DNA from: Gammaproteobacteria bacterium
GTDB taxonomy: Bacteria > Pseudomonadota > Gammaproteobacteria > Pseudomonadales > Azotimanducaceae
Direction: 5' to 3'
Assembly: GCA_003247835.1 (NCBI GenBank)
Contig: QJYB01000091.1
Location: 1 to 64,000 of the forward strand
DNA length: 64,000 nucleotides
Below the pieces are notes generated by a model. It was not told the DNA's origin. It did not search any database and was given only the letters and a program-made list of their open reading frames with translations. A program made the translations under genes and the position numbers. How positions within the stretch are numbered: the stretch's first letter is position 1; each line of letters starts with the position of its first letter. Positions 18,718-28,575 of this stretch are shown piece after piece.

Positions 18718-19428
18718 TCAGACCACTTCAGGCGTGAACAGGTATCCCGTGCCGTGGATGGTGGCGATGATCTTGGCGTTGGCCGCCCGCTCGCCGAGCT
18801 TCTTGCGGAGCTGACCCACGAGCACGTCGATGTAACGGTCGTCCGGAAACCACTCGCGGTTGCGGATCCGGTTCATCAGCTGATCGCGGTTCATCACCTC
18901 GCCCGCCTGCTCCATGAACGCCAGCAGTAGCTGGTACTCACCGGCGGAAAGCGTCGTCTGGACACCGTCGGGTGCCGTCAGCTCGCGCTTGTTCAGATCG
19001 AGCTGCCAACCCTCGAAGGTGCGGATGTGATTCTTGCGGCGCTGCTTCTGCTGTATGTGCACGCGTCGGATCAGATTCCTGGCGCGGCTCAGGAGCTCGC
19101 GCGGGTCGAACGGCTTGGTGACATAATCGTCCGCTCCGGATTCCAGCCCCAGGATGCGATCGATCTGCTCCTGCTTGCTGGTGACCAGGATGATGCCGAC
19201 GTCCGACTGGCCGCGGATTTCCCGGGTGAGCGTCAATCCGTCCTTGCCCGGCAGCTTGATGTCGAGCAGTACGCAGATCACGTCGGAGTCGGCGACCAGC
19301 GGCAACACCTCGTCGCCACTGCCGGTGGATGTCACGCGAAAGCCTTCATCTTCGAAATAGGATACGAGCTGGTCGCGGGTGATGGGCTCGTCTTCCACGA
19401 CGAGAATGTGGTCCTGCTGTTCTGCCAT
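18718..19428 (-). CDS. OmpR-family response regulator (TorR/ArcA-like)
   Basis: A 236-residue DNA-binding response regulator. The receiver domain, about residues 7-118, has acidic residues VVEDEP, the phospho-acceptor Asp in LLDIKLPGKDG, and Lys in DYVTKPFDP. The winged-helix domain, about 140-233, contains LSAGEYQLLLAFMEQAGEVM and DDRYIDVLVGQLRKKLGE. The receiver resembles TorR/ArcA. It lies upstream of the giant hybrid kinase on the same strand. An Hpt domain at the end of that kinase would suit phosphotransfer to this regulator, which is inference. Confidence 0.94.
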   Translation of the reverse strand: MAEQQDHILVVEDEPITRDQLVSYFEDEGFRVTSTGSGDEVLPLVADSDVICVLLDIKLPGKDGLTLTREIRGQSDVGIILVTSKQEQIDRILGLESGADDYVTKPFDPRELLSRARNLIRRVHIQQKQRRKNHIRTFEGWQLDLNKRELTAPDGVQTTLSAGEYQLLLAFMEQAGEVMNRDQLMNRIRNREWFPDDRYIDVLVGQLRKKLGERAANAKIIATIHGTGYLFTPEVV

Positions 19429-19484
19429 GGTTCCCTGTCCTGTTGGAACGCCAGTAAACTACTGATAAAGCAGGATAAGTAACG

Positions 19485-19510
19485 CACCTTGGGTGTGCTT
19501 TTTCAAGGTG
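19485..19510. promoter_or_regulatory. Inverted repeat upstream of the response regulator
   Basis: CACCTTG (19485-19491) and CAAGGTG (19504-19510) form a perfect 7-bp inverted repeat with a 12-nt spacer. It lies 57-82 bp upstream of the regulator start codon in the gap to yheU. The left arm can alternatively pair with the following GGTGTG before a T5 run. An operator for the regulator is possible but unproven. Confidence 0.3.
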
Positions 19511-19593
19511 GGAATCCCCGGGTACGCAGGAGTTGGGGATTGCGTCACGGTTCCCGCTCGACTTCAGTCACTCAAGGCGCCCTGACGCAGCAC

Positions 19594-19803
19594 ATGAAGA
19601 TCCCGCTGTCGGACCTGACCGAGTCGGCTCTCGCCGGCATCATCGAGGCCTTCGTGCTGCGCGAGGGAACGGACTATGGCCCTGCGGACCACGATCTCGA
19701 GAGCAAGTGTCGAGCGGTGCGTCGGCAGCTGGAGAAGGGTGAAGCGGAAATCGACTTCGATCCGGTGTCCGAGTCCGTGGACATCCGTCCCGTGGTAAGG
19801 TGA
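19594..19803 (+). CDS. yheU: YheU family protein (UPF0270)
   Basis: A 69-residue protein closely following E. coli YheU: KIPLSDLTESALAGIIEAF, FVLREGTDYG, and a repeating Arg/Glu middle part ending QLEKGEAEIDFD. Function is unknown. I chose the ATG at 19594 because the homologue begins at the same point (M-x-IP); the upstream extension has no similarity to it. Confidence 0.9.
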   Translation: MKIPLSDLTESALAGIIEAFVLREGTDYGPADHDLESKCRAVRRQLEKGEAEIDFDPVSESVDIRPVVR

Positions 19804-19858
19804 GCGCCGCCCCCGTGGGCCGCTCTGAACCGGCTGCCGAGAGAAGAGGAATCAAGCT

Positions 19859-20344
19859 GTGAACCCGCCACACCACGTACGACGTCGACGTCTTCCCGCC
19901 CTGGCTGTGGCAGGCCTGCTGCTTGCGGCACTGCCGGCCGCAGCGGAGGTCACGTTGACCGCGGAGGCGCAGCGCGTCGTCGGTGCGGGATCCGGTGCAT
20001 CGCTGGAGACGGTGACCGAAGTGCAGCCCGGAGACGTCATCCGCTACACCATCACCTTTCAGAACGATTCGCCCCAGGATGTGGCGGCAGGGTCCGTGGT
20101 GATCACCAACCCGCTGCCCGATGGTACGGTTTATCTCGACGGCACCGCCGCCGGCAGCGCGACGCAGATCACCTTCTCCGTGGACGGCGACACCTTCAGC
20201 GATCCGTCCGCGCTCACCGTTACCGATGCCTCAGGGACGCGGCGGGCCACGGCGGCCGACTACCGCAGCATCCGCTGGGCGTACGGTCCGCGTCTGCCCG
20301 CCGGTGCATCGAGTAACGTGTCGTTCGACGTCCGTATCCGCTGA
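19859..20344 (+). CDS. Secreted DUF11-like repeat-domain protein
   Basis: A 161-residue protein with an N-terminal signal peptide (LAVAGLLLAALPAAAE, predicted cut near residue 30) followed by one DUF11-type beta-sandwich domain. The domain signature is VTEVQPGDVIRYTITFQND, SVVITNPLPDGTVYLDGTA, and a final ASSNVSFDVRIR strand. Such domains occur in cell-surface proteins; here a single copy makes a small exported protein. The start is GTG with AAGAGGA about 8 bp upstream. It may be the first gene of a unit with the TonB receptor 130 bp downstream. Function unknown. Confidence 0.85.
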   Translation: MNPPHHVRRRRLPALAVAGLLLAALPAAAEVTLTAEAQRVVGAGSGASLETVTEVQPGDVIRYTITFQNDSPQDVAAGSVVITNPLPDGTVYLDGTAAGSATQITFSVDGDTFSDPSALTVTDASGTRRATAADYRSIRWAYGPRLPAGASSNVSFDVRIR

Positions 20345-20474
20345 GGCGTGCCTTGCCCCGTCCGTCGCGATTGGATTAATGTGCCGGCGGTCTGCTGGCG
20401 GGACGGCTGAAGGCCGGCCCGGACGGCAGCCGCCGGGCCCCAGTGGCCCTCCACCCGGAAAGGACCGACGACGG
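20345..20474 (+). promoter_or_regulatory. Structured leader of the TonB receptor gene
   Basis: The 130-bp gap holds a strong hairpin, GGCCCGG (20416-20422) with CCGGGCC (20433-20439), plus further GC-rich pairing around 20383-20415. A weak promoter is possible (TTGCCC at 20353, ATTAAT at 20375, spacer 16). I looked for the conserved blocks of cobalamin and TPP riboswitches and did not find them. GGAAAGGA near 20458 may serve as ribosome binding site. Confidence 0.3.
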
Positions 20475-22504
20475 ATGAAGGGACGGATCGCGCTGACCTC
20501 GTGGCTGCTGGCCGTGCTGGCACCGACGGTGGCCGTGGCCGCCGGCACGGAGGATGAGACCGCAGAGGTGCCGCTGGTCGAGGAGATCGTGGTCAGCGGG
20601 GATGCACGTCTGGCGGACCGGCTGGGAGAGATAGGCAGCTGGGACGCGCTGGATGCGGAGGAGATCGACCTGATCGGCGCCACGCACCCCAGCGAGGCGC
20701 TGCTCCGGGTCCCGGGCGTCTGGGTCGCACGCGGCTCCGGTCAGGAACACCTGACCGCCATCCGTTCCGCCGTCCTGACCGGTGCGGGTGCGTGTGGTGA
20801 GTTCCTGTTTCTCGAGAACGGCATCCCGGTCCGGCCGGCCGGTTTCTGCAACATCAATGGGCTCTTCGAGATGAACACCGAGCAGGCCGGGAGCCTGGAG
20901 GTGTGGCGTGGTCCGGCCAGTGCCGTGCTCGGGGGCAATGCCCTGCACGGTGCCATCAACGTGGTGAACCGGGTACCCGAGCGGAACCGCATCGCCCTGG
21001 AAGGCGGGCCCTACGACTACTATCGCGTCGATGCGGATTTCAACGTTGAAGCTCCACCAACGGATATCGGGATTCCACCGGCGCGGATCAGCAGAAGGCA
21101 TCGCTCACTCACCGCACCACGTACGGTGGCTTCGAGGTGGAGTCGACGCTGAACTTCACCAACCTGAACCAGGAGACGGGCGCCTACGTGGAAGGTTTCG
21201 AGGCCTACAAGGACGCCGAGCTGCGCAAGTCCAATCCGTCCCCCGAGTCCTATCGAAATGCCAGGTCCGTCCGTTTCGCCTCCCGCTGGTCCAGGGACGG
21301 CTGGTATGTGGTGCCGTATCTGCGCTACTCGGAGATGGATTTCCTGCAGCACTTCCTGCCCGGAGAGCCGCGGGAGCGCAACGACCAGACCAGCGGTGGC
21401 GTGGTTCTGGGCTGGGACGTGGCCAGCACGGAAACGGTCTTCATGACGGCAGGCGCCAACCTGGAATACATGGATGGGCACCTGGATCAGTGGCAGGCGG
21501 AGCCGCTCACGGACTCCTCCCCTTTCAACAACGCCGTGCGGCCGCAAGGCTGGCAGTACGACTACGACGTGACCAGCGTGCTGGTGGCCGCCTACTACGA
21601 TCTCTCCTGGGAGTTCTCGGAAGGGACCCGCCTGGTCAACAGCCTGCGCCTCGAGTACCTCGGTTATGACTACGACAACCTGATGCTGGACGGTAACACG
21701 CAGGACGACGGCACGACCTGCGACCGCGGTGGCTGTCTCTACAACCGCCCTTCGGACCGCTCCGACAACTTCACCAACGTGGCGGGCCGGCTGGGTGTCG
21801 AACGTGACCTGGGCGAAGGTGTGGGCTACCTGACCCTGGGTTCCGGCTTCCGTCCCCCTCAGGCCACGGAGCTCTACCGCCTGCAGCGTTTTCAGGACGT
21901 GGCGGATCTGAAGAGCGAGCAGCTGTTCTCCGTCGAGGTCGGCTACCGGGGCACGTTCTGGAACGCCGCCGCCTACGCGGAGAAGCTCGACAACTTCATC
22001 TTCCGGGATGCACGCGGTTTCAACATCGATGACGGCAAGACCAGGGCGTGGGGTATCGAAGCGGAAGCTTTCCGCACGCTCGGCCGGCACACGTTTTCCA
22101 TCTCCGGCACCTATGCCGAGCACAAGTACGCATTCGATTCGAGCCTGGCCGGTGGCGAGCTGATCGAAAAGGGCAACTACGAGGACACGGCGCCGAAGTG
22201 GCTGGCCAACGGCCGCTGGCTGTGGGCGCCTTCGAACCGCCTGAGCACGGAGCTCGAGCTCATCTACGTCGGCGAGCACTACATCGATGCAGGCAACACG
22301 GCCAAGTACGACGGTCATCTGGTGTCCAACCTGCGTGGCCGGTTCGCCATGACGGACAGCTTCGCGATTTACGCGCGGGTGATGAACCTGACCGACAAGA
22401 AATACGCGGACCGGGCGGATTACACTTATTTTTCCGCGGACGGCTACCGATACTTCCCCGCCATGCCCAGACAGTTCTATCTCGGTGCAACGATCAGCTT
22501 CTGA
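20475..22504 (+). pseudogene. TonB-dependent outer-membrane receptor, frameshifted
   Basis: This reads as one TonB-dependent receptor of about 676 residues split by a frameshift. The first part (20475 to about 21050) has a signal peptide (LTSWLLAVLAPTVAVAA), a plug domain starting EEIVVSGDA, and WRGPASAVLGGNALHGAINVV. In that frame the sequence then becomes nonsense and stops at 21152. The frame one base earlier continues sensibly from about 21050 (STNGYRDSTGADQQKASLTH) through the barrel, with LGSGFRPPQATELYRLQ, to a typical terminal Phe ([11 protein letters not shown]). Loss of one base near 21044-21053 explains this, either as a real mutation or a sequencing error. The end overlaps the ppnN start by 20 bp. 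The ligand is unknown. Confidence 0.85.
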
Positions 22505-23873
22505 GCAGAAGGTCGACGTCACGGTCGGCCCCAAAGGCTCGCTGGAGCTCCTCTCCCAGCGCGAGATCGACATCCTGACGGATACCGCGGGGCAGAAGGA
22601 CCTCTACACCCTGTTCCGGAACTGCGCGCTGGCGGTGCTCAACACGGGCAGCGAATCAGACGATGCCGCCGCCATCTTCGAAGCGTATGCGGATTTCTCC
22701 GTGACGATCGGCAAGCGCACCCGTGGACTCAAGCTCGTGATCCACAACGCACCGGCCAGCGCCATGGTCGATGGGCGCATGATCGAGGGCGTCCGCCAGC
22801 ACCTGTTCGCCGTGCTCCGCGACATCGTCTTCATCGGCACCGACATCTCCAACAGCAATCTCTTCAATCTCGCTTCCTCCCAGGGCATCACGGATGCGGT
22901 CTTCCACATCCTCAAGAACGCCCAGGTGCTCGACCCGAATCTGCCACCGCGGACCGTGGTCTGCTGGGGCGGTCATTCCATTTCCCGCGAGGAGTACGAC
23001 TACACCAAGGAGGTCGGCTACCACCTCGGACTGCGGGGTCTGGACGTCTGCACGGGCTGCGGACCCGGCGCCATGAAGGGTCCGATGAAGGGGGCGGCGG
23101 TGGGTCACGCCAAGCAGCGGATCCGGGACGGCCGTTATCTGGGTTTCTCGGAACCGGGGATCATTGCCGCCGAGCCGCCGAATCCCATGGTCAGCCATCT
23201 GGTGGTGCTGCCGGACATCGAAAAGCGGCTGGAAGCCTTCGTCCGTGTCGGCCACGGCATCCTGGTCTTCCCCGGCGGGGTGGGTACGGCCGAGGAGATT
23301 CTCTACCTGCTCGGCATACTGCTCGAGCCGGCCAACCGGCACATCGCGCTGCCCGTGGTTTTCACCGGACCGGCCAGCGCGCGGCGCTACTTCGAAGATC
23401 TGGATGCGTTCCTGCGGCTCACCTTTGGCGACGGCATTGCCGAGTGTTACCGGATCATCATCGGTAATGCGGCGGAGGTGGGTCAGGTCATGGGTCGCGC
23501 CATCCGCGACGTGCGGCGCCAGCGTCGGCGCGACGGCGACGCCTACTACTACAACTGGCTGCTCGGTGTACCGGTGGCGCATCAGGCGCCGTTCGAGGTG
23601 AATCACGCCACGGTTGCCGCTCTGACCCTGTCCAGGGACCTGCCGGCTCACGAGCTGGCGGTCAACCTGCGGCGCGCCTTCTCCGCCATCGTCACCGGTA
23701 ACGTCAAGGACCAGGGTATCCGCATGATCCGCCGGAACGGGCCGTTCGAGCTGCATGCGGACACATCGCTGATCGCCGCTCTGGACCGGCTGCTGCAGCA
23801 GTTCGTTGCCCAGGGGCGGATGAAGCTTGCCGGCCGGTACGATCCCTGTTTCATCGTGCGGCCTTCCGGCTGA
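22485..23873 (+). CDS. ppnN: Pyrimidine/purine nucleotide 5'-monophosphate nucleosidase PpnN
   Basis: A 462-residue homologue of E. coli PpnN (YgdH), a LOG-fold enzyme that hydrolyses nucleoside monophosphates to base and ribose-5-phosphate and responds to (p)ppGpp in E. coli. Long stretches match: [43 protein letters not shown], the Lonely-guy motif [18 protein letters not shown], and a C-terminal FVAQGRMKL. The start is GTG, 20 bp inside the 3' end of the TonB receptor; no better start exists just downstream. Confidence 0.94.
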   Translation: MQRSASEQKVDVTVGPKGSLELLSQREIDILTDTAGQKDLYTLFRNCALAVLNTGSESDDAAAIFEAYADFSVTIGKRTRGLKLVIHNAPASAMVDGRMIEGVRQHLFAVLRDIVFIGTDISNSNLFNLASSQGITDAVFHILKNAQVLDPNLPPRTVVCWGGHSISREEYDYTKEVGYHLGLRGLDVCTGCGPGAMKGPMKGAAVGHAKQRIRDGRYLGFSEPGIIAAEPPNPMVSHLVVLPDIEKRLEAFVRVGHGILVFPGGVGTAEEILYLLGILLEPANRHIALPVVFTGPASARRYFEDLDAFLRLTFGDGIAECYRIIIGNAAEVGQVMGRAIRDVRRQRRRDGDAYYYNWLLGVPVAHQAPFEVNHATVAALTLSRDLPAHELAVNLRRAFSAIVTGNVKDQGIRMIRRNGPFELHADTSLIAALDRLLQQFVAQGRMKLAGRYDPCFIVRPSG

Positions 23874-23887
23874 TAAGAGCTGACAAG

Positions 23888-24484
23888 GTGCCCGACGCGC
23901 TGCTCTCCATCCAGGGTCTCGGCTGCATCAGGGACGGCCGAACCCTGTTCCGCGATCTGCACCTCACCGTGAACGGCGGTGAATGCGTCGCATTGAAGGG
24001 GCCGAACGGCAGCGGTAAGTCGACGCTGCTGCGCTCCATCGCCGGCCTGTTCATCGACTACGAAGGCGAAATCTCGGTTTCGGATCTCGCCTACCTCGGG
24101 CATCGTCCGGGAATATCGCTGTCCCTGTCGCCGCTCGAAAATCTGCGCTGGTACGCGGGTCTCGAGCGGACCGGTCAGCGGCTCGAGTTGCCCGCCCTGG
24201 TGACCCTGCTCGAGCAGGTGGGACTTGCCGGGTACGAGGAAGTCCGATGCCAGCATCTGTCTGCCGGTCAGCAGCGCCGGGCGGCGCTGGCCCGGCTGAT
24301 GCTGGACAGGGCGCCGCTGTGGCTGCTGGATGAGCCCTTCACCGCGCTGGATGCCGGCGGCCAGGCGCTGGTCCGCTCACTGCTCGTGCAGCACACCGGG
24401 TCCGGAGGTGCGGTGATCTGCGCGACGCACCAGGACCTGGATCTGGCGGACACGCGGGAGCTGCTGCTGGGCGGTCCGGCGTGA
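23888..24484 (+). CDS. ccmA: Cytochrome c maturation ATPase CcmA
   Basis: A 198-residue ABC ATPase, first gene of the cytochrome c maturation operon. With CcmB, CcmC and CcmD it drives release of heme-loaded CcmE. Walker A is GPNGSGKSTLL, the signature is LSAGQQRRAALARLML, and Walker B is LWLLDEPFTALD. The GTG start lies 14 bp after ppnN. The stop overlaps the ccmB start (GTGA). Confidence 0.95.
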   Translation: MPDALLSIQGLGCIRDGRTLFRDLHLTVNGGECVALKGPNGSGKSTLLRSIAGLFIDYEGEISVSDLAYLGHRPGISLSLSPLENLRWYAGLERTGQRLELPALVTLLEQVGLAGYEEVRCQHLSAGQQRRAALARLMLDRAPLWLLDEPFTALDAGGQALVRSLLVQHTGSGGAVICATHQDLDLADTRELLLGGPA

Positions 24485-25149
24485 GCCTGTTTGCTGTTCA
24501 GCTGCGGCGGGAGTGGCTGCTGCTCGTCCAGTCCAGCGAGGAGATTCTGAACCCGCTGGTGTTTCTGTTTCTCGCCATCACCCTGTTTGCGCTGGCGACC
24601 GGAGGCGGGCCGGACACGCTGCAGGCCATTGCCCCGGCGGTGATCTGGGTGCTGGTGTTGCTCGCAAACCTGCTGTCGCTGGAGGGACTGTTCCGTCGTG
24701 ACTTCGAGGACGGCACGCTGGAACAGCTGCTGCTCAAGGCGGAACCGGCCTTCCTTGCACTTACTGCCAAGATCCTTGTCCATTGGACCTTCAGTGGCCT
24801 GGCCATGACGGTGCTGGCGGCGGTGGCTGCCCTGATCCTGTACCTGCCCGTGTCGTCGCTCGGCACCCTGCTGATCTCTCTCCTGGTCGGCACCCCTGCG
24901 CTGTCCCTGATCGGTGCCGTGGGTGCGGCGCTCACCGTCGGCCTGAAGCGGGGCGGGGTGCTGCTCGCCCTGCTGGTGCTCCCTTTATACGTACCGGTGC
25001 TGATCTTCGGTGCCGGCGCGGTGCTGGAGCAGATGGCCGGTATTGAAACGAGGGCGCAGATTTATTGGCTCGGGGTGATTAGTATGGCCTCCCTGACGCT
25101 GGCCCCTTTCGCTGTCCAGGCGGCGCTCCGGGTCAGCCTGGAGCAGTAG
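24481..25149 (+). CDS. ccmB: Heme exporter protein CcmB
   Basis: A 222-residue inner-membrane protein with about six transmembrane helices, the permease partner of CcmA. Family features are the N-terminal RREWLLLVQSSEEILNPLVF and LLSLEGLFRRDFEDGTLEQLLL, which forms the cytosolic loop before the third helix. The GTG start overlaps the ccmA stop by four bases. Spacing to ccmC is 12 bp. Confidence 0.95.
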   Translation: MSLFAVQLRREWLLLVQSSEEILNPLVFLFLAITLFALATGGGPDTLQAIAPAVIWVLVLLANLLSLEGLFRRDFEDGTLEQLLLKAEPAFLALTAKILVHWTFSGLAMTVLAAVAALILYLPVSSLGTLLISLLVGTPALSLIGAVGAALTVGLKRGGVLLALLVLPLYVPVLIFGAGAVLEQMAGIETRAQIYWLGVISMASLTLAPFAVQAALRVSLEQ

Positions 25150-25161
25150 AGGAACCCGTCC

Positions 25162-25941
25162 ATGTCCATGTCTGCGTCTCTGAGCGTGAGCCAGTCACTG
25201 AAAGCCTGGTGGCACAAGCTCGGCTCGCCACGCTGGTTCTACGAGATCAGCGGTCCGTGGCAGCGGCTGTTCGGCGTGTTGGCACTGGTCCTGCTGGTCA
25301 CGGGAACGGTCTGGGGGCTCGCCTTCGCCCCGCAGGATTACCAGCAGGGCAACAGCTTCCGGATCATGTACGTGCACGTACCCACAGCCATCGTTTCGCA
25401 GTCCGTGTACATGCTCATGGGCGCGGCCGGTCTGGTGCTGCTGGTCTGGCGGATGAAGCTGGCCGACATGGTGCTCTCTGCAGCCGTCCCCTTCGGCATG
25501 TCCATGACGGCCTGTGCACTCTTCACCGGCGCGGTCTGGGGTAAGCCGACCTGGGGTGCCTGGTGGGTCTGGGATGCGCGGACCACGTCCATGCTCGTGC
25601 TGCTGTTTCTCTATTTCGGTCTGTACGCCCTGCGCCAGGCAATCCCCCGGGAGGAGACGGCGGGACGTGCCTGTGCGGTGCTGGCACTGGTGGGTACGGT
25701 GAACATTCCGATCATCAAGTATTCCGTGAACTGGTGGCTCACCCTGCATCAGCCGGCGAGCTTCACGCTCACCGGGGCGCCGAGCATGCCGCCGTCGATG
25801 TGGGTGCCACTGCTCATCAACGTGCTCGGCATCTACTGCCTGTTTGCGGCCAACCTCATCGGCCGGCTGAAGCTGACCATCCTGGAGCGGGAGCGGAACA
25901 CCCAGTGGGTTCGCGCCCTGGTCAGGGAGGTGTCGGCGTGA
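25162..25941 (+). CDS. ccmC: Heme handling protein CcmC
   Basis: A 259-residue six-helix membrane protein that delivers heme to CcmE. The tryptophan-rich periplasmic WWD motif is [19 protein letters not shown], flanked by the heme-ligand histidines, one in [10 protein letters not shown]. The ATG has GAGG about 12 bp upstream. The stop overlaps the GTG of ccmD by four bases. Confidence 0.96.
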   Translation: MSMSASLSVSQSLKAWWHKLGSPRWFYEISGPWQRLFGVLALVLLVTGTVWGLAFAPQDYQQGNSFRIMYVHVPTAIVSQSVYMLMGAAGLVLLVWRMKLADMVLSAAVPFGMSMTACALFTGAVWGKPTWGAWWVWDARTTSMLVLLFLYFGLYALRQAIPREETAGRACAVLALVGTVNIPIIKYSVNWWLTLHQPASFTLTGAPSMPPSMWVPLLINVLGIYCLFAANLIGRLKLTILERERNTQWVRALVREVSA

Positions 25942-26165
25942 GTTTTCACACGCTCAACGACTTTCTCGTCATGGGCGGCCACGGGCTCTACGTCTGGCTC
26001 GCCTACCTGACCACGATCACCGTGGTGGTCGGCAACGTGCTGGCGGTGCAGATGGCGCGCAGACGCTACTTCCGCCAGGCGCGCGCTCTAGAGCGGCGTC
26101 TCGCCGGGGGAACCGTCGCTGATCCGGGAGATCAAACAGGCTCACCGATGAAAGGAAAGCAGTGA
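25938..26165 (+). CDS. ccmD: Heme exporter protein CcmD
   Basis: A 75-residue protein with one N-terminal transmembrane helix ([19 protein letters not shown]) preceded by the typical F-x-x-M-GGHG-YVW segment ([12 protein letters not shown]), then a basic cytoplasmic tail. CcmD binds the CcmABC-CcmE complex. The GTG overlaps the ccmC stop; the stop overlaps the ccmE GTG. Both overlaps fix the start well. Confidence 0.93.
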   Translation: MSFHTLNDFLVMGGHGLYVWLAYLTTITVVVGNVLAVQMARRRYFRQARALERRLAGGTVADPGDQTGSPMKGKQ

Positions 26166-26620
26166 ATCCGAAACGCCGTACGCGGCTCGTCGCCGTGCTG
26201 TTTCTGGTGGCGGGCACCGCCATCTCCGTGTCCCTCGTGCTGCTCGCGCTGAACGAGAACATCAACATGTTCTATCCGCCTGATGCGGTGGTTTCCGGTG
26301 AGGCGCCCATCGGCGCACAGATCCGGGCCGGTGGCATGGTCGCCGATGGCAGCGTGCTGCGGGACCCCAACGGGCTCGACGTCTCCTTCGTGCTGACGGA
26401 CTACGCGGGATCGGAATTCAAGGTGCGCTACAGCGGCATTCTGCCGGACCTATTCCGCGAGGGTCAGGGTGTGATCGTTCAGGGTGAGCTCACCGATCGG
26501 GGCCACTTCCAGGCTTCCCAGGTGCTGGCCAAGCACGACGAAAACTACATGCCACCGGAGCTCGCAGAGCTATCCCCTGGGCATCAGAAGCAGCCGAACC
26601 TCATCGACCATGGTCGTTGA
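26162..26620 (+). CDS. ccmE: Heme chaperone CcmE
   Basis: A 152-residue periplasmic heme chaperone anchored by one N-terminal helix ([20 protein letters not shown]). The covalent heme-binding His is in the family signature [12 protein letters not shown] near residue 127. The OB-fold core has [20 protein letters not shown] and [12 protein letters not shown]. The GTG start overlaps ccmD, and the 3' end overlaps ccmF by 11 bp. Confidence 0.96.
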   Translation: MNPKRRTRLVAVLFLVAGTAISVSLVLLALNENINMFYPPDAVVSGEAPIGAQIRAGGMVADGSVLRDPNGLDVSFVLTDYAGSEFKVRYSGILPDLFREGQGVIVQGELTDRGHFQASQVLAKHDENYMPPELAELSPGHQKQPNLIDHGR

Positions 26621-28571
26621 GCTCGGACACCTGTCGCTCGTCATCGCGCTGGCACTCGCCGCGCTGATGGCGGTGTTCGGTCTCGGCGGTGCGCACTGGC
26701 AGCGGCCCCGTCTGATGTCCGCCACGGTGACGCTGGCCGCGGGTCAGCTGGTGTTCATCGCCCTCGCCTACGGGGTGCTGACCTGCGCCTTTCTGACGGA
26801 CGACTTCAGCGTCGCCTATGTGGCCAACAACTCCAACTCGCTGCTGCCCTGGTACTACAAGTTCAGCGCTCTGTGGGGTGCCCATGAAGGTTCCTTCCTG
26901 CTGTGGGTGCTGATCATGTCCGGCTGGACGCTGGCGGTGGCGGCGTTCGGTCGCGGTCTGCCCGAAAGCTTTCAGGCCCGGGTGCTCGGTATCATGGGGC
27001 TGCTCAACCTGGGCTTTCTGGCCTTCCTGCTGTTCACCAGCAACCCCTTCGAGCGTCTGGTGCCCATGACGCCGGGTGAAGGTGCGGACCTCAACCCGCT
27101 GCTGCAGGATTTCGGCCTCATCGTCCACCCGCCGACCCTGTACATGGGTTACGTCGGCTTCTCCGTGGCCTTCGCCTTCGCGCTGGCGGCGCTGCTGTCG
27201 GGCCGGCTGGATGCCGCCTGGGCTCGCTGGTCCCGGCCCTGGTCCAACGTCGCCTGGGCCTTTCTCACCCTGGGTATCACCCTGGGATCCTGGTGGGCCT
27301 ATTACGAGCTCGGCTGGGGCGGCTGGTGGTTCTGGGACCCGGTGGAGAACGCGAGCTTCATGCCCTGGCTGGCCGGTACTGCGCTCATTCACTCCCTTGC
27401 CGTGTCCGAGAAACGTGGCACCTTCAGGAGCTGGACACTGCTGCTCGCCATCACCACGTTCTCGCTCAGCCTGCTCGGCGCCTTCATCGTCCGCTCCGGC
27501 GTGCTCACCTCGGTGCATGCCTTCGCCGTTGATCCCACCCGTGGTCTCTTCATCCTGGTTTTCCTGGCGCTGGTGGTGGGCGGTTCCCTGACGCTGTATG
27601 CAGTGCGCACCGCCACGATCCGGTCCATGGCGAGCTACACGACCGCCAGCCGGGAAGCGTTTCTGCTGCTCAACAACATTCTGCTGGTCATCGCCATGTC
27701 GGTGGTTCTGCTCGGCACCCTGTACCCCCTCGCCTATGAGGTGGCTACCGGCGGCGCGAAGATTTCAGTCGGTGTGCCTTACTTCAACGCCGGTTTCGTG
27801 CCGCTCATGCTGGTGCTGGCCGCTGCGCTCGGTATCGCACCGGTGCTGAACTGGAAGCGCACGCCAGGTGCCAAGGTCTGGCGCAGTGTGCGCTGGACGG
27901 CGACGGCCAGCGTTGTGCTCGGCGTGGGCCTGCCGCTGGTGGTTTCCGGCGCGATCCGCTGGCAGGTGGCCGTGACCCTCATTCTGGCGTTCTGGATTCT
28001 CAGCACGCACGGCGTGGACCTGGTGAGGCGGGCGCGACGGGCCAGCCTGCCGCTCGCCTACCTGGGTATGCAGATCGCCCACATGGGCTTTGCCGTGACG
28101 CTTCTGGGCGTTGCGCTCACCAGCCAGCTGTCCGAGGAACGAGACCTGCGCATGGTGCCCGGCGAAACGGTCACCGTCGGCGAGGTGGACTTCCGGTTTC
28201 TCGGTGTCAGTCGCTCCCAGGGACCCAACTACGTGGCCGACCGGGGTGAGTTCGCGGTATTGGAGAACGGCCAGCCGTCGCGTCTGCATCCGGAAAAGCG
28301 AACCTACCTCGCGCGCCGCAACGTGATGACCGAGGCCGCCATCGATCCGGGGCTGCGCAGGGACCTGTACGTTTCGCTCGGTGAGCCGCTCGAGAACGGT
28401 GCCTGGGCGGTGCGTATTCAGGTCAAGCCGTTTGTCCGCTGGATCTGGCTGGGCGGACTGCTGATGGCGTTCGGCGGCGTGCTGGCCGTGCTCGATGCCC
28501 GCTACCGTCGCCTTCGCGTCCGGGCGGCTGGGAAAGCCGGCACGGGCGTGGCCTCGGCGGTGACCGGTTGA
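26610..28571 (+). CDS. ccmF: Heme lyase subunit CcmF
   Basis: A 653-residue polytopic membrane protein, core of the heme lyase that attaches heme to apocytochrome c. The WWD domain is [20 protein letters not shown], with [17 protein letters not shown] upstream and conserved membrane histidines ([14 protein letters not shown]). A periplasmic domain near the C terminus precedes a last helix. The ATG at 26610 gives the expected [10 protein letters not shown] start and overlaps ccmE by 11 bp; a longer frame within ccmE is not supported. Confidence 0.96.
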   Translation: MVVELGHLSLVIALALAALMAVFGLGGAHWQRPRLMSATVTLAAGQLVFIALAYGVLTCAFLTDDFSVAYVANNSNSLLPWYYKFSALWGAHEGSFLLWVLIMSGWTLAVAAFGRGLPESFQARVLGIMGLLNLGFLAFLLFTSNPFERLVPMTPGEGADLNPLLQDFGLIVHPPTLYMGYVGFSVAFAFALAALLSGRLDAAWARWSRPWSNVAWAFLTLGITLGSWWAYYELGWGGWWFWDPVENASFMPWLAGTALIHSLAVSEKRGTFRSWTLLLAITTFSLSLLGAFIVRSGVLTSVHAFAVDPTRGLFILVFLALVVGGSLTLYAVRTATIRSMASYTTASREAFLLLNNILLVIAMSVVLLGTLYPLAYEVATGGAKISVGVPYFNAGFVPLMLVLAAALGIAPVLNWKRTPGAKVWRSVRWTATASVVLGVGLPLVVSGAIRWQVAVTLILAFWILSTHGVDLVRRARRASLPLAYLGMQIAHMGFAVTLLGVALTSQLSEERDLRMVPGETVTVGEVDFRFLGVSRSQGPNYVADRGEFAVLENGQPSRLHPEKRTYLARRNVMTEAAIDPGLRRDLYVSLGEPLENGAWAVRIQVKPFVRWIWLGGLLMAFGGVLAVLDARYRRLRVRAAGKAGTGVASAVTG

Positions 28572-28575
28572 AGCG

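Noticed and set aside
20345-20474. Cobalamin riboswitch before the TonB receptor
   Set aside because: The conserved B12-box and CCCGCAAC-type core are absent; only general GC pairing is seen.
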